In this document: in pieces, positions 15,869 through 25,219 of the stretch | How the letters are laid out: every line of letters begins with the position of its first letter | Position numbering within the stretch: position 1 is the stretch's first letter | Origin: Oscillospiraceae bacterium | GTDB taxonomy: Bacteria; Bacillota; Clostridia; Oscillospirales; CAG-272 | DNA length: 39,282 nt | Reading direction: 5' to 3' | Assembly (NCBI GenBank): GCA_015064555.1 | Contig: SVRZ01000022.1 | Coordinates: 1-39,282 of the forward strand | The notes under the pieces: model-generated | What the model was told of the DNA's origin: nothing | Seen by the model: only the letters and a program-made list of their open reading frames with translations | Database searches by the model: none | Program-made: the position numbers and the translations under genes

Positions 15869-18800
15869 TCAGATAAACGTTTTTGCTTCGCCGCCTGCAA
15901 GGGTGATCATCTTGATAGCCTGGAGTGAGAACTTATCAGCTTCCACAGTAAGGCGTTTGGTCATTGTTCCCTTTGCGAGAACCTTGATCCTACCGACCTT
16001 AGGACCGATAATGTGCTTCTTCTTCAGCGACTCAAGATTTACAACCTCACCGTCCTCGAAGTTCTTGCAGATGTCATCGATATTAATCTCGACCATCTTA
16101 CCTGTTCTGGTTATCCTGATAACCTTAACAGCCTTGGCTGCTACGGCATCGGTAACAATCTCATCCGCATGCTTAGCATCGGTAAATACAGGCTCTGCCA
16201 CAATCTCTTCGACGGGTTCTTCGACGGGTGCTTCTTCAACTACCGTTTCTTCGACAGGAGTCTCTTCAACAACCGCTTCTTCAACAGGAGTCTCTTCGAC
16301 AACTGCTTCTTCAACGGGAGTTTCTTCAACAACTGCTTCTTCAACAGGAGTCTCTTCGACTACCATCTCTTCAACAGGAGTCTCTTCGACAACCGCTTCT
16401 TCAACAGGAGTCTCTTCAACAACTGCTTCTTCAACGGGAGTCTCTTCGACAACTGCTTCTTCAACAGGAGTCTCTTCGACAACTACCTCTTCAACAGGAG
16501 TCTCTTCAACAACTGCTTCTTCGACAGGAGTCTCTTCAACAACTGCTTCTTCAACAGGAGTCTCTTCGACAACTACCTCTTCAACAGGAGTCTCTTCAAC
16601 TACCATCTCTTCAACGGGAGTCTCTTCAACAACTGCTTCTTCGACAGGAGTCTCTTCGACTACCATCTCTTCAACGGGAGTCTCTTCAACTACCATCTCT
16701 TCAACGGGAGTCTCTTCAACTACCATCTCTTCAACGGGAGTCTCTTCGACAACTACCTCTTCAACAGGAGTCTCTTCGACAACTGCTTCTTCAACAGGAG
16801 TCTCTTCGACAACTGCTTCTTCAACAGGAGTCTCTTCGACAACTGCTTCTTCAACAGGAGTCTCTTCAACAACTGCTTCTTCGACAGGAGTCTCTTCAAC
16901 AACTGCTTCTTCAACAGGAGTCTCTTCGACAACTACCTCTTCAACGGGAGTCTCTTCGACAACTGCCTCTTCAACGGGAGTCTCTTCGACAACTACCTCT
17001 TCAACAGGAGTCTCTTCGACAACTACCTCTTCAACAGGAGTCTCTTCGACAACCGCTTCTTCAACGGGAGTCTCTTCGACAACCGCTTCTTCAACAGGAG
17101 TCTCTTCGACTACCATCTCTTCAACGGGAGTCTCTTCGACAACCGCTTCTTCAACAGGAGTCTCTTCAACAACCGCTTCTTCAACGGGAGTTTCTTCGAC
17201 AACTGCTTCTTCGACAGGAGTTTCTTCTACAGGAGCTTCCTGTTTATGGCTATCGATAAGCGAATCGACATCTTCCTCACGGAGGATGGTGGATGCATCG
17301 AGCTTAACACCGGCGGGAAGAATTATCTTCATCAGTCCGCGCTTTGCAAGCTCGGCATTAGTTTCATAGTCCTTATGGTAATCAACCTCAGGCATCTTGC
17401 CCTGGGCGATACTCATAGTCTTCATAAGCTCATCGATAAGCTCAAGAGCATACTTGAGAGCTCTTGCACTCCTTACCTTCATAAGCATAGGAAGATGAGC
17501 AAGCTTGGGATCGCCGGATACATCATTAAAGTGATACTTATTGACGTTGTATTCCGCAGGGTTAAGAGCAAGATTCAAGGTCAAGGTCTTGCCCTTGATA
17601 TTGACTCTCACAAGCTGATTTCTTCCCTTGGAGAAGGTTTCATAGTTCCAGCTTGTTCTGGACTTAACCGACTTGTAGGAAAGGATACGATTCTTGATCG
17701 CGGAATAGTAGTCCTGAATCTCGGCATCGGACTGAATAAGTCTTGACATGAACGAGCTTCTGTATCTGATGAGAACTACGTTTCCTTCCACCGTGATGGT
17801 ATCATCAGAAGAAATCTTAGGAACAATAGCTTCCTTGGTCTCGGTGTCTGCAGCTTCGGTAGCAACAGGCTCTTCGGCTACTTCCTCGGGAACAACTTCC
17901 TCAACAGTTTCCTTCTCTACAGGAGCTTCAACATCATCGTGGTCATAGAGGAATACCTCCTCGCGACCTGCGGTTACACCGTTCTCGCCGTTGATAAGCT
18001 TACCAACATCTGCCTCTCTGATGTCAAGCTCGCCGTCAATGGTAACGCCGGCAGGAAGAATAACCTTCACTAAGCCGCGCTTTGCAAGGCTTGCGTTGGT
18101 TTCATAAGGCATATGGTAATCAACTGCAGGAATCTCTCCCTGTTCAATTCCAAGTGCGCTCATGGCGTCACTGATAAGCTCGAGCGCATACTTAAGCGCT
18201 CTGTCGCTCTTGACCTTTATGAGCATAGGAAGCTTTTCAAACTTGGGATTATCAGAAAGATCGGTGAAGTGGTATTTTGTACCTTCATATTCCTTGGGAT
18301 CAAGCGCAAGATTCAGAGTGAGAGCCTTGCCCTTCAGATTCAGCTTTACGCACTGAGTTCTTCCCTTTGTGAATATTTCATAGTTCCAGCTTGTTCTGGA
18401 TTTAACTCCCTTATAAGAGAGAATGTAATTTTTAATGGTTGTGTAGTAGGTCTGCAGATTATCACCCGACTGGATAAGTCTTGAGGTGAAGGAGCTTCTG
18501 TAATGAACATATACTACCTCGCCATCAACAAGAACGCTATCTTCTTCGTTTGCGGCGATAACAGGTACCTCTGCTACAGGTTCCTCAACGACGGGTTCCT
18601 CTGCAACAGGTTCCTCTGCAACAGGTTCCTCAACGACGGGCTCCTCTGCTACAGGCTCCTCTACAACAGGCTCCTCTACAACAGGCTCCTCTGCAACAGG
18701 TTCCTCTACAACAGGCTCCTCTACAACAGGCTCCTCTGCGACAGGCTCCTCAACGACGGGTTCCTCAACGACGGGCTCCTCTGCAACGGGTTCCTCAACG

Positions 18801-20695
18801 ACAGGCTCCTCTTCTACAACAGGTTCCTCAACGACAGGTTCCTCTACAACAGGCTCCTCTGCGACGGGTTCCTCTACAACAGGCTCCTCTGCAACGGGTT
18901 CCTCTGCAACGGGTTCCTCTACAACAGGTTCCTCTGCAACGGGTTCCTCAACAACAGGCTCCTCTACAACAGGCTCCTCTGCGACAGGCTCCTCAACGAC
19001 GGGTTCCTCTGCAACAGGTTCCTCAACGACGGGTTCCTCTACAACAGGCTCCTCTGCAACGGGTTCCTCAACGACAGGCTCCTCTTCTACAACAGGCTCC
19101 TCTGCAACGGGTTCCTCTACAACAGGTTCCTCTACAACAGGTTCCTCTGCAACGGGCTCCTCAACGATAGGCTCCTCTTCTACAACAGGTTCCTCTGCAA
19201 CGGGTTCCTCTGCAACGGGTTCCTCAACGACAGGCTCCTCAACGATAGGCTCCTCAACGATAGGCTCCTCTTCTACAACAGGTTCCTCAACGACAGGCTC
19301 CTCAACAACGGGCTCCTCGACGACAGGTTCTTCTACTACAACTTCAACAGTCTCGGTAGAATCTTCCTCTATATCGGAATTTTCAGCAAGATTATCGTTA
19401 TTTTTGGGAGATTCTGCGTCTGCTGAACTTACTGTGGAAACATTGTCTGCAGCCTCTCCCAAAGTAGGGGTGGTGTTGGTCGGAGCTCCTTCTGACACAT
19501 TAGATTTTGCGATGGGTTCTGACGCGGAATAAGTATCGGGTGTGTAGTCCTCCGCTCCCGTTGTATCGGGAGTGGTGGGCTTTTTGGGCTCCTCAGTCTT
19601 GGGAGCGGTAGGCTTAAGAGCATCTGCCTCAGGAGTCCTGGGAGCTCTCTTATTACCCCTCTTGATGATGATTATGATAAGTATTGCGCCGATAAGAATG
19701 AGAGCAATAAGTATGATAAGAATTACCAGCCAGTTGCTCGAATCCTTGATCTCTGCAATAGCATATACGGAGAAGTGATCGGTCTCGAAGCAGATCTTTC
19801 CGCCATCGATGTAAGACTCGATAAGAACAGGATCTCCGCTCTCGGGAATGTAGTAAATAGCAAGATCTGCATCAGCATATTTCTCGGGGATAACTAACGT
19901 AACCTTGAACGTACCGTGAGAACCGTCGAAGGTGATACCGGGATAAGAGATATCGTATGCAGCGATTATCTTACCCTTCTTGCCTTCCTCAACGAAGTCC
20001 TTAAGATTGTACTTCTTGTAATCTTCATATTTGTCGGTTACGGTAGGAGTAGCAGTTTCGGGAAGCTTGTTAGGACCTATGGTAACGATATCATCCTCGT
20101 AGCCGTCGTTAGTATTTTCATCGGGCTTAACGTAGTTAGGATCATTCTCACCGCACTTGGTGCACTTGCCGTCTACGTAGTTATGATCGCAGGGAGGTAC
20201 GGGAACGTCATGTCCGCAATCATCGCACTTGCCGTTTGCATCTGTATCGGTGTGATTGGGCTTAGCCTCGATAGCATTCTTTTCGCACTCGGTGCACTTA
20301 ACTGCCGTGGTGCAATCGCCATCGTCTTCACCTGCAGTATGAGAAGCCTTTGCCTCAGTAGTTACTGCGTTACATACCGAACAGGTAATTGCAGTGGTGC
20401 AATCGCCATCATCGGCATTGGGAATGTGATCCTTGGTGAGCTTACCTGCACCGGTCTTCCAGGACTCAAAGTCGGTAATGGGAGTGGTGCAAGCTTCATC
20501 CTCGAAGAGGTTGTTACAGCCGGAGCACTTATAGTAATCCTTCCAGCCGGGAGTAGAACAGGTTGCTTCCTGTCCGAGCTGCTTCTGACCGTTCGAGCAG
20601 GTGGTGTGACCGAGTGCAGGAGTGATTACGTATTCACAAACGGTACACTTTACAGGATCATGCTCGGTTGCGGCATCTCTGTCGGGAGTATGAGG
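15869..20695 (-). CDS. Giant surface protein, C-terminal part (TM anchor, EPV repeats, uL15-like domain)
   Basis: Open frame of 1608 codons that continues the 20650-24789 gene after a one-base frameshift. It contains no ATG, GTG or TTG for its first 399 codons (20695 to 19499), so it is not an independent gene. In order: cysteine/histidine modules (CTVC, CSGC, CSVC, CTEC, CDDC, CTKC), a beta domain, one membrane span (about 19662-19736, NWLVILIILIALILIG) followed by basic KRGNKR, then a cytoplasmic tail: an acidic EEPVVEEPVA block (about 18550-19345), two copies of a ~150-residue domain (VYVHYRSSFTSRLIQS ... LKYALELI), a block of 10-residue VEETPVEEAV repeats, and a C-terminal domain resembling the end of ribosomal protein uL15 (VNLESLKKK, LTVEADKFS, AGG). 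Confidence 0.8.
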   Translation of the reverse strand, partial: PHTPDRDAATEHDPVKCTVCEYVITPALGHTTCSNGQKQLGQEATCSTPGWKDYYKCSGCNNLFEDEACTTPITDFESWKTGAGKLTKDHIPNADDGDCTTAITCSVCNAVTTEAKASHTAGEDDGDCTTAVKCTECEKNAIEAKPNHTDTDANGKCDDCGHDVPVPPCDHNYVDGKCTKCGENDPNYVKPDENTNDGYEDDIVTIGPNKLPETATPTVTDKYEDYKKYNLKDFVEEGKKGKIIAAYDISYPGITFDGSHGTFKVTLVIPEKYADADLAIYYIPESGDPVLIESYIDGGKICFETDHFSVYAIAEIKDSSNWLVILIILIALILIGAILIIIIIKRGNKRAPRTPEADALKPTAPKTEEPKKPTTPDTTGAEDYTPDTYSASEPIAKSNVSEGAPTNTTPTLGEAADNVSTVSSADAESPKNNDNLAENSDIEEDSTETVEVVVEEPVVEEPVVEEPVVEEPVVEEEPIVEEPIVEEPVVEEPVAEEPVAEEPVVEEEPIVEEPVAEEPVVEEPVVEEPVAEEPVVEEEPVVEEPVAEEPVVEEPVVEEPVAEEPVVEEPVAEEPVVEEPVVEEPVAEEPVVEEPVAEEPVAEEPVVEEPVAEEPVVEEPVVEEPVVEEEPVVEEPVAEEPVVEEPVVEEPVAEEPVVEEPVVEEPVAEEPVVEEPVVEEPVAEEPVVEEPVAEEPVAEEPVVEEPVAEVPVIAANEEDSVLVDGEVVYVHYRSSFTSRLIQSGDNLQTYYTTIKNYILSYKGVKSRTSWNYEIFTKGRTQCVKLNLKGKALTLNLALDPKEYEGTKYHFTDLSDNPKFEKLPMLIKVKSDRALKYALELISDAMSALGIEQGEIPAVDYHMPYETNASLAKRGLVKVILPAGVTIDGELDIREADVGKLINGENGVTAGREEVFLYDHDDVEAPVEKETVEEVVPEEVAEEPVATEAADTETKEAIVPKISSDDTITVEGNVVLIRYRSSFMSRLIQSDAEIQDYYSAIKNRILSYKSVKSRTSWNYETFSKGRNQLVRVNIKGKTLTLNLALNPAEYNVNKYHFNDVSGDPKLAHLPMLMKVRSARALKYALELIDELMKTMSIAQGKMPEVDYHKDYETNAELAKRGLMKIILPAGVKLDASTILREEDVDSLIDSHKQEAPVEETPVEEAVVEETPVEEAVVEETPVEEAVVEETPVEEMVVEETPVEEAVVEETPVEEAVVEETPVEEVVVEETPVEEVVVEETPVEEAVVEETPVEEVVVEETPVEEAVVEETPVEEAVVEETPVEEAVVEETPVEEAVVEETPVEEAVVEETPVEEVVVEETPVEEMVVEETPVEEMVVEETPVEEMVVEETPVEEAVVEETPVEEMVVEETPVEEVVVEETPVEEAVVEETPVEEAVVEETPVEEVVVEETPVEEAVVEETPVEEAVVEETPVEEAVVEETPVEEMVVEETPVEEAVVEETPVEEAVVEETPVEEAVVEETPVEETVVEEAPVEEPVEEIVAEPVFTDAKHADEIVTDAVAAKAVKVIRITRTGKMVEINIDDICKNFEDGEVVNLESLKKKHIIGPKVGRIKVLAKGTMTKRLTVEADKFSLQAIKMITLAGGEAKTFI
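15872..16110 (-). other. uL15-like C-terminal domain
   Basis: The last ~80 residues of the giant protein contain DGEVVNLESLKKKHII, IKVLAKGTMTKRLTVEAD and KFSLQAIKMITLAGG, the pattern of the ribosomal protein uL15 C-terminal region. This is a part of the CDS above, not a separate gene, and would lie on the cytoplasmic side of the membrane. Confidence 0.6.
16205..17245 (-). repeat. About 34 tandem 30-bp repeats
   Basis: A 30-bp unit encoding VEETPVEEAV or a close variant (AVVEE, VVVEE, MVVEE) is repeated about 34 times. Variation is almost confined to one codon (GCA/GCG, GTA, ATG) and silent positions, so the array is young or kept uniform by recombination. Confidence 0.9.
18550..19345 (-). 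repeat. Acidic EEPVVEEPVA repeat block
   Basis: About fifty 15-bp units (EEPVV, EEPVA, EEPIV), with an occasional extra Glu, encode the stretch just inside the membrane anchor. It is expected to form an extended, highly negative, proline-broken rod or disordered tether. Confidence 0.88.
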
Positions 20696-23600
20696 CTAAG
20701 AGTGTCGTGATACTCACATCCAACTCTCTGGCACTCATGATAATGTCCGTCCTCGACACCCGTCCATGCGATTGCCATATCGTGATTATCGGGATCAATT
20801 GCAATTGTAAGATCTACGATTTCGGTTTTGCCGTCTGCCTCGAAATGCTTATGGCAAACATCACAATCCTGGTGCGCCTTGGTACCGGTCGCAACACAGG
20901 TTGCTGCAACCTCTTCCTTCCATGCATTTGCAGAGAAGGTATGGTCGCCCATAATATCGCTTACCCACGTCTCGGTGGTGCTTGCAATATTACAATGCTC
21001 GCAAAGGTAATAGAACTGCTTGCCGGTCTGGCAATCGCCGGTACCTTCTACGTAGTAGCTGAGGTTGGTATCCTTCTTTACGAAGTTATGCTCGCATTCA
21101 GGATCGGCAGGCTCTATAATTTTCCATTCAAGGTCTGCAAGAGCACTGTTGATAAGCTTATAATTATCTTTGTCATATGCAAGAGTAAAGGTAGCGGTGT
21201 ATTCGCCAATCGCAGATGCCGAATTGTTTGTGTAATTTGCAACGACACCTTCAGGAAGATTCTCTATCTCAACGGTGAATACTGTTCCGTTATGCTGTAC
21301 GAAGGGAGCAGAATAATTCCACTTAGCAGCAATCATATCGATGGGTGCTTTGTTTATTACCCAGGTGAGAGTATACTCGGTCTGTCCATCAAGCGTGTAG
21401 TTAGCATTAACGGGAGTAAGGGTTGCTACAGCGGCATAGCCTGCTTCGTTTGCAAGCGTTGCCTTGTTGTTATCATAACTAACGGTGACATTTGCGGGAA
21501 CACCTACAAGAAGAACGGTCTTATCGGTCTTGTCATAGGTGAATGCGCCGTTATAATCCCAGGTGATACCCGAAAGAGTTATAGTCTGGGGAGCAATAGT
21601 CCAAGAAGTAGATGTCGCAGGACCACCCGTTACAGAATAGTTAGAGCTATAGCTGTAAGTCGCGGTATAATTAGCGGCGTCGGTACCGACGTTACCGGAT
21701 ACTGCAAGGTTAAAGTCCGCAGGAAGAGTGGGCAGGTTCTTAAGCTCTACCTTCTGCTCTTCTCCGTTATAGGTCAGTGCTACATCGGTCCACGAAACAC
21801 CGGTGAAGTCAACAGTCTTAGGAAGGATTTCCCAAGTAAGTGCTGCGGGAGTATTGATAACCTCAACGTTACCGCCCTCGTCATCGTATTCGAGGCTGTA
21901 GGTAGCGGTAAGCTTAGTAACATTGGTTGCCTTATTGTTCGCATAGGTAACAGTACCAACAAAGCCTGCGGGAAGATTTTCAAGCTCTACCTTCTGCTCT
22001 TCTCCGTTATAGGTCAGTGTACCGGTACTCCACACAACATCCTTGAAGTCGATCTTGAGAGTTTCGATATTCCATGCCTCGGTAAGAGTAACGGTACCGT
22101 CCTCATCAGCGCCCTCAAGAGCATAGTTCGAAGTTGTGGAAAGAACTGCCTTGATCACATAGTTGCCTGCATTTCCCTGAGAGTCACCCTCGTACTCAAC
22201 GGTAACGTTCTCGGGAAGGTTTACAAGCTTGGGAAGATACTTAACGCCCTTTGCATAGGTGAATACAAGCCGATCCCAGCTTACATTATCAAGACCGATG
22301 GTTTCGGGATTAATTACCCAGTTCTGCGCCTCGGGAGCATTCTTTACCTCGATATTCGCTTCATCATAGGTAAGAGTGTAGCTTGCGGTATAATTACCTG
22401 CATTGGTAGCAGTGTTACCGGAATATACAACGCTGACATACTCGTCAGGAAGATTCTCAAGCACTACCTCGTGCTTGGTTCCGTTATAAGTGAAAGCGCC
22501 GGTATAGTTCCACTTAACGCCAAGCTCGCTGAAATCGAGAACCATCTTGTTAATGGTTACGTTAGTAGAAACGGTAACAGTCTTGCCCCAAGCGGTAACC
22601 TCGCAGGTGTATACGCCGCTGGAAGCAACAGTCGCATCAGTGATGGTGTAGGTTGCAGCGGTTGCACCTTCAATGGCCTTACCGTCCTTGTACCACTGAT
22701 AAGTGAAGGAGGGATTGCCGGTGGAAGAAACGGTTGCACTGAGAGTGTAATCCGCACCGGGGAGATAATTCTCGTTGATATCCTCGGAAGGAGCTACCCA
22801 GAACTCGCCCTTGGGATAAAGAACGATATCGCACTCGGGCATTACGGTAACAGTATTGCCGTTTGCATCTACCCATTCAACAGGCTTTCCGTTCTCGTCA
22901 AGCACCTCATTGCCAAAGTATGCAACGTTGCCTCCTACGGGAAGGAATCCGTCAAGATGAACGGTAGTATCGTTAAGCATATACGTAACTCTGTATATGT
23001 CAAGGAACTTAACGGTAAGCTCAGCCGAGATGTTCATTTCCTCTCTGCCGATAACTCCGGATACGAAATCTGCAAGATACTCGTAATCGGAAGGAAGAAG
23101 GTTCTTGAGAACGTTTACGATGTTGAAGTTTGCGTCCTCCTTCGCGTGGAAGACACCATTGCCCTCATATACGTCGAATATGGTGTTATCCATAAACTTA
23201 TCGGGAATCTTGGATGCACCGATAAGAACGAGCTTCTTAGCTTTATTGTAAAGGCCCTCAAACTCCTTTACCTTGTTAATGATCTGATCCTCGGTGTACT
23301 TGCTGAAGTCGAAGTACTCGCCGAAGTGTCTTTCAAGGAAGTCGCTGTTAAGAAGTCCGTCAAAATCAATAGCCTCAAGCACGGTGATGATCTCGTCAAA
23401 GGTAAGCTCGCTTACGAATGCTTCGATATCAGCGCCGTCCTTAGAGAATACTCTGAATGCCTTGTGCTTGATATACTCGGGAACCTTGTCGGTCGCAATA
23501 GCCTTATTGATAGCTCTGTTGAGTATGGATGCGAACTCATCGGGGATGAGAAGCTCAACGGAATATGTACCGTCTTCCTTTATCTCAACGTCGATATGAC

Positions 23601-24789
23601 TCTCGACTATGGACATAAGGGTTCTGATCTCGGAGCAATCGCCCTCAAGACCGAGATTTACTCTGATATCAAACGTACCGAATGCGAAATCAAGAGAAAC
23701 GTCATAAGAGAAGAGCTTCTCAAAATCTTCATCGGTGTAATCCTTCATTTCCGCAGGTCTGGGAAGTGCAAGGACAAGAGCCTTTATTGCGCTGAGATTT
23801 ACGGAAGCACCCTCCTCAAAGGAGAAGACCTCGAGCATCTCGGTGCCTGCAATGTTATCCTTAACGGAAACACTGTTGAAGGCTTTGATGAAGTTAAGAA
23901 TAGTTTCCTTATTAAGAGCGAAGCCGCCGTTCTGCTGAACGCTTACAACATTTTCTTCGATCTTGCTGTTAACATTTGCCTTAACGCCAAACTCACCCTC
24001 GGTAACCTTCTTGGTTTCCTCTGTGAGCGCTGCCTTTACTTCATCGGGGGTTGCGTCCTCGGCGATCTCGGGTACAACAACGGTACCCTCTTCGATTTCC
24101 TTTGCGTAAAGCTTCTCAAACTCCTCAACGCTGTCTACGGTATAAACCGCATCAATAACGTCGGGAAGGATGTTATCAACTACGTCAAGGATCTCCTCCT
24201 TGACACTATCGGTAAGCTCATCTGCTCCGATATACTCGTCGATACCCTTCTGGAGAATAAGGTCGAAGCCTCCGTTCTGGACAGACTCGATCTTTTCCTT
24301 GATGAACACCTTGTCATCAATGTCAAGCTCTTCAAGGCTGTCTGCCTGGAAGTATGACTTAAGGAATTTTTCAAGAAGGCTGTCTGCCATAGAGGAAATG
24401 TCTTTTCCATTTCCTTCATCTGCAGCAAGCGTGAACACCATTTCGGACGCTGTTTCGTTGAATACAACATCTCCGAGGATAGTATCCATAGCATACTGCG
24501 TAACCAGGGCGATTACCTGATCCTTAAGCGCAATTACATCACTCTTGGTGATCTCCTTGTACTTCGCATAATCTGTCTTGATGCGAATGTCAAGCTGCGC
24601 GGGATTTCCGCCCTTGGGTGAGGTATACTCGAAAGTATACCACGCGGTGTCGAACTCTTTCGTGACGTCGGATGAGCCGCTAGCGGGTTCGTTAGCAGCG
24701 AATGCGGTTACAGCAAGAGTGCTGAACAGCATCACGACGACCATCAGGAGAGCAACTACCACTCTGGATTGCCAGCTGATTTTTTTCAT
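20650..24789 (-). CDS. Giant surface protein, N-terminal part (signal peptide, ectodomain, Ig and MBG-like repeats)
   Basis: 1379 codons as read; the last ~14 are out of frame after a shift near 20695. Signal peptide 1-31 (ending AVTAFA). Residues 32-660: a mixed helical ectodomain with no recognised family. Then an Ig-like domain (about 690-770; YQWYKDG, SGVYTCEV) and six MBG/YDG-like repeats of about 80 residues (each begins like KWNYTGAFTYNG, contains VxLENLP and ends in a W-x-I strand). Then a C-H-rich module (CEHNF, CEHC, CDVC) to HDTLS. With the downstream frame the protein would be about 2,970 residues, secreted N-out and anchored by one span. RBS GAGGTGAAG and a strong promoter at 24874-24902. 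Confidence 0.85.
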   Translation of the reverse strand: MKKISWQSRVVVALLMVVVMLFSTLAVTAFAANEPASGSSDVTKEFDTAWYTFEYTSPKGGNPAQLDIRIKTDYAKYKEITKSDVIALKDQVIALVTQYAMDTILGDVVFNETASEMVFTLAADEGNGKDISSMADSLLEKFLKSYFQADSLEELDIDDKVFIKEKIESVQNGGFDLILQKGIDEYIGADELTDSVKEEILDVVDNILPDVIDAVYTVDSVEEFEKLYAKEIEEGTVVVPEIAEDATPDEVKAALTEETKKVTEGEFGVKANVNSKIEENVVSVQQNGGFALNKETILNFIKAFNSVSVKDNIAGTEMLEVFSFEEGASVNLSAIKALVLALPRPAEMKDYTDEDFEKLFSYDVSLDFAFGTFDIRVNLGLEGDCSEIRTLMSIVESHIDVEIKEDGTYSVELLIPDEFASILNRAINKAIATDKVPEYIKHKAFRVFSKDGADIEAFVSELTFDEIITVLEAIDFDGLLNSDFLERHFGEYFDFSKYTEDQIINKVKEFEGLYNKAKKLVLIGASKIPDKFMDNTIFDVYEGNGVFHAKEDANFNIVNVLKNLLPSDYEYLADFVSGVIGREEMNISAELTVKFLDIYRVTYMLNDTTVHLDGFLPVGGNVAYFGNEVLDENGKPVEWVDANGNTVTVMPECDIVLYPKGEFWVAPSEDINENYLPGADYTLSATVSSTGNPSFTYQWYKDGKAIEGATAATYTITDATVASSGVYTCEVTAWGKTVTVSTNVTINKMVLDFSELGVKWNYTGAFTYNGTKHEVVLENLPDEYVSVVYSGNTATNAGNYTASYTLTYDEANIEVKNAPEAQNWVINPETIGLDNVSWDRLVFTYAKGVKYLPKLVNLPENVTVEYEGDSQGNAGNYVIKAVLSTTSNYALEGADEDGTVTLTEAWNIETLKIDFKDVVWSTGTLTYNGEEQKVELENLPAGFVGTVTYANNKATNVTKLTATYSLEYDDEGGNVEVINTPAALTWEILPKTVDFTGVSWTDVALTYNGEEQKVELKNLPTLPADFNLAVSGNVGTDAANYTATYSYSSNYSVTGGPATSTSWTIAPQTITLSGITWDYNGAFTYDKTDKTVLLVGVPANVTVSYDNNKATLANEAGYAAVATLTPVNANYTLDGQTEYTLTWVINKAPIDMIAAKWNYSAPFVQHNGTVFTVEIENLPEGVVANYTNNSASAIGEYTATFTLAYDKDNYKLINSALADLEWKIIEPADPECEHNFVKKDTNLSYYVEGTGDCQTGKQFYYLCEHCNIASTTETWVSDIMGDHTFSANAWKEEVAATCVATGTKAHQDCDVCHKHFEADGKTEIVDLTIAIDPDNHDMAIAWTGVEDGHYHECQRVGCEYHDTLSLILPTEMPQPSMIL

Positions 24790-24873
24790 CTCTTCACCTC
24801 ATTGTATTTTCGCAGACGAGCATCTCACAACACGCCTACGAATATTTTTAAGTATTTTCATACTATTGTCCAT

Positions 24874-24902
24874 AGTATAACATCTTTTTTTGGCAAAATC
24901 AA
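24874..24902 (-). promoter_or_regulatory. Promoter of the giant surface protein gene
   Basis: Minus strand: TTGATT (24902-24897), 17-bp spacer, TATACT (24879-24874). It leaves a leader of about 78 nt before the ATG at 24789. The rest of 24790-25219 holds only this promoter and the terminator at 25130-25186; I see nothing else between. Confidence 0.75.
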
Positions 24903-25129
24903 TAGGTTTTAGCAAATTTATACACGCGCGTTAGCATATTTTTTACAAAAAACGACACGCATATGGGGGTAAGTGCTTTTTTGAGTAAAAGTTTTTTTGA
25001 TTTTTTTCGTATTTCGGGCCTATCCGTGGGATTTTCAGGCATTTTTCGCCCCTCCTTGCACAAGTTTACACGCCATTATATTTATGCATTTGCGGCATTA
25101 TGCGTGTCAAATGTATATTCATACTCTGT

Positions 25130-25186
25130 AAAAAATAAAAGGAGGGATGCCCGGAACGCATTCTTTTGCATCCGGAGCAATCCCCC
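25130..25186 (-). terminator. Intrinsic terminator of the 25220-28387 gene
   Basis: Minus strand: a long GC-rich imperfect stem (25168-25186 with 25141-25159) followed by a T-rich tail (25140-25130), 34 nt after the stop codon. Confidence 0.8.
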
Positions 25187-25219
25187 GCTTTACGTAATAT
25201 TATACTTATCGTTTTTTAA

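Noticed and set aside
15813-17746. Long plus-strand open frames opposite the VEETPVEEAV repeats
   Set aside because: They are antisense readings of a 30-bp in-phase repeat. The minus strand has the membrane anchor, domains and terminator; the plus readings are low-complexity Ser/Thr/Gly or Phe/Asn/Arg strings.
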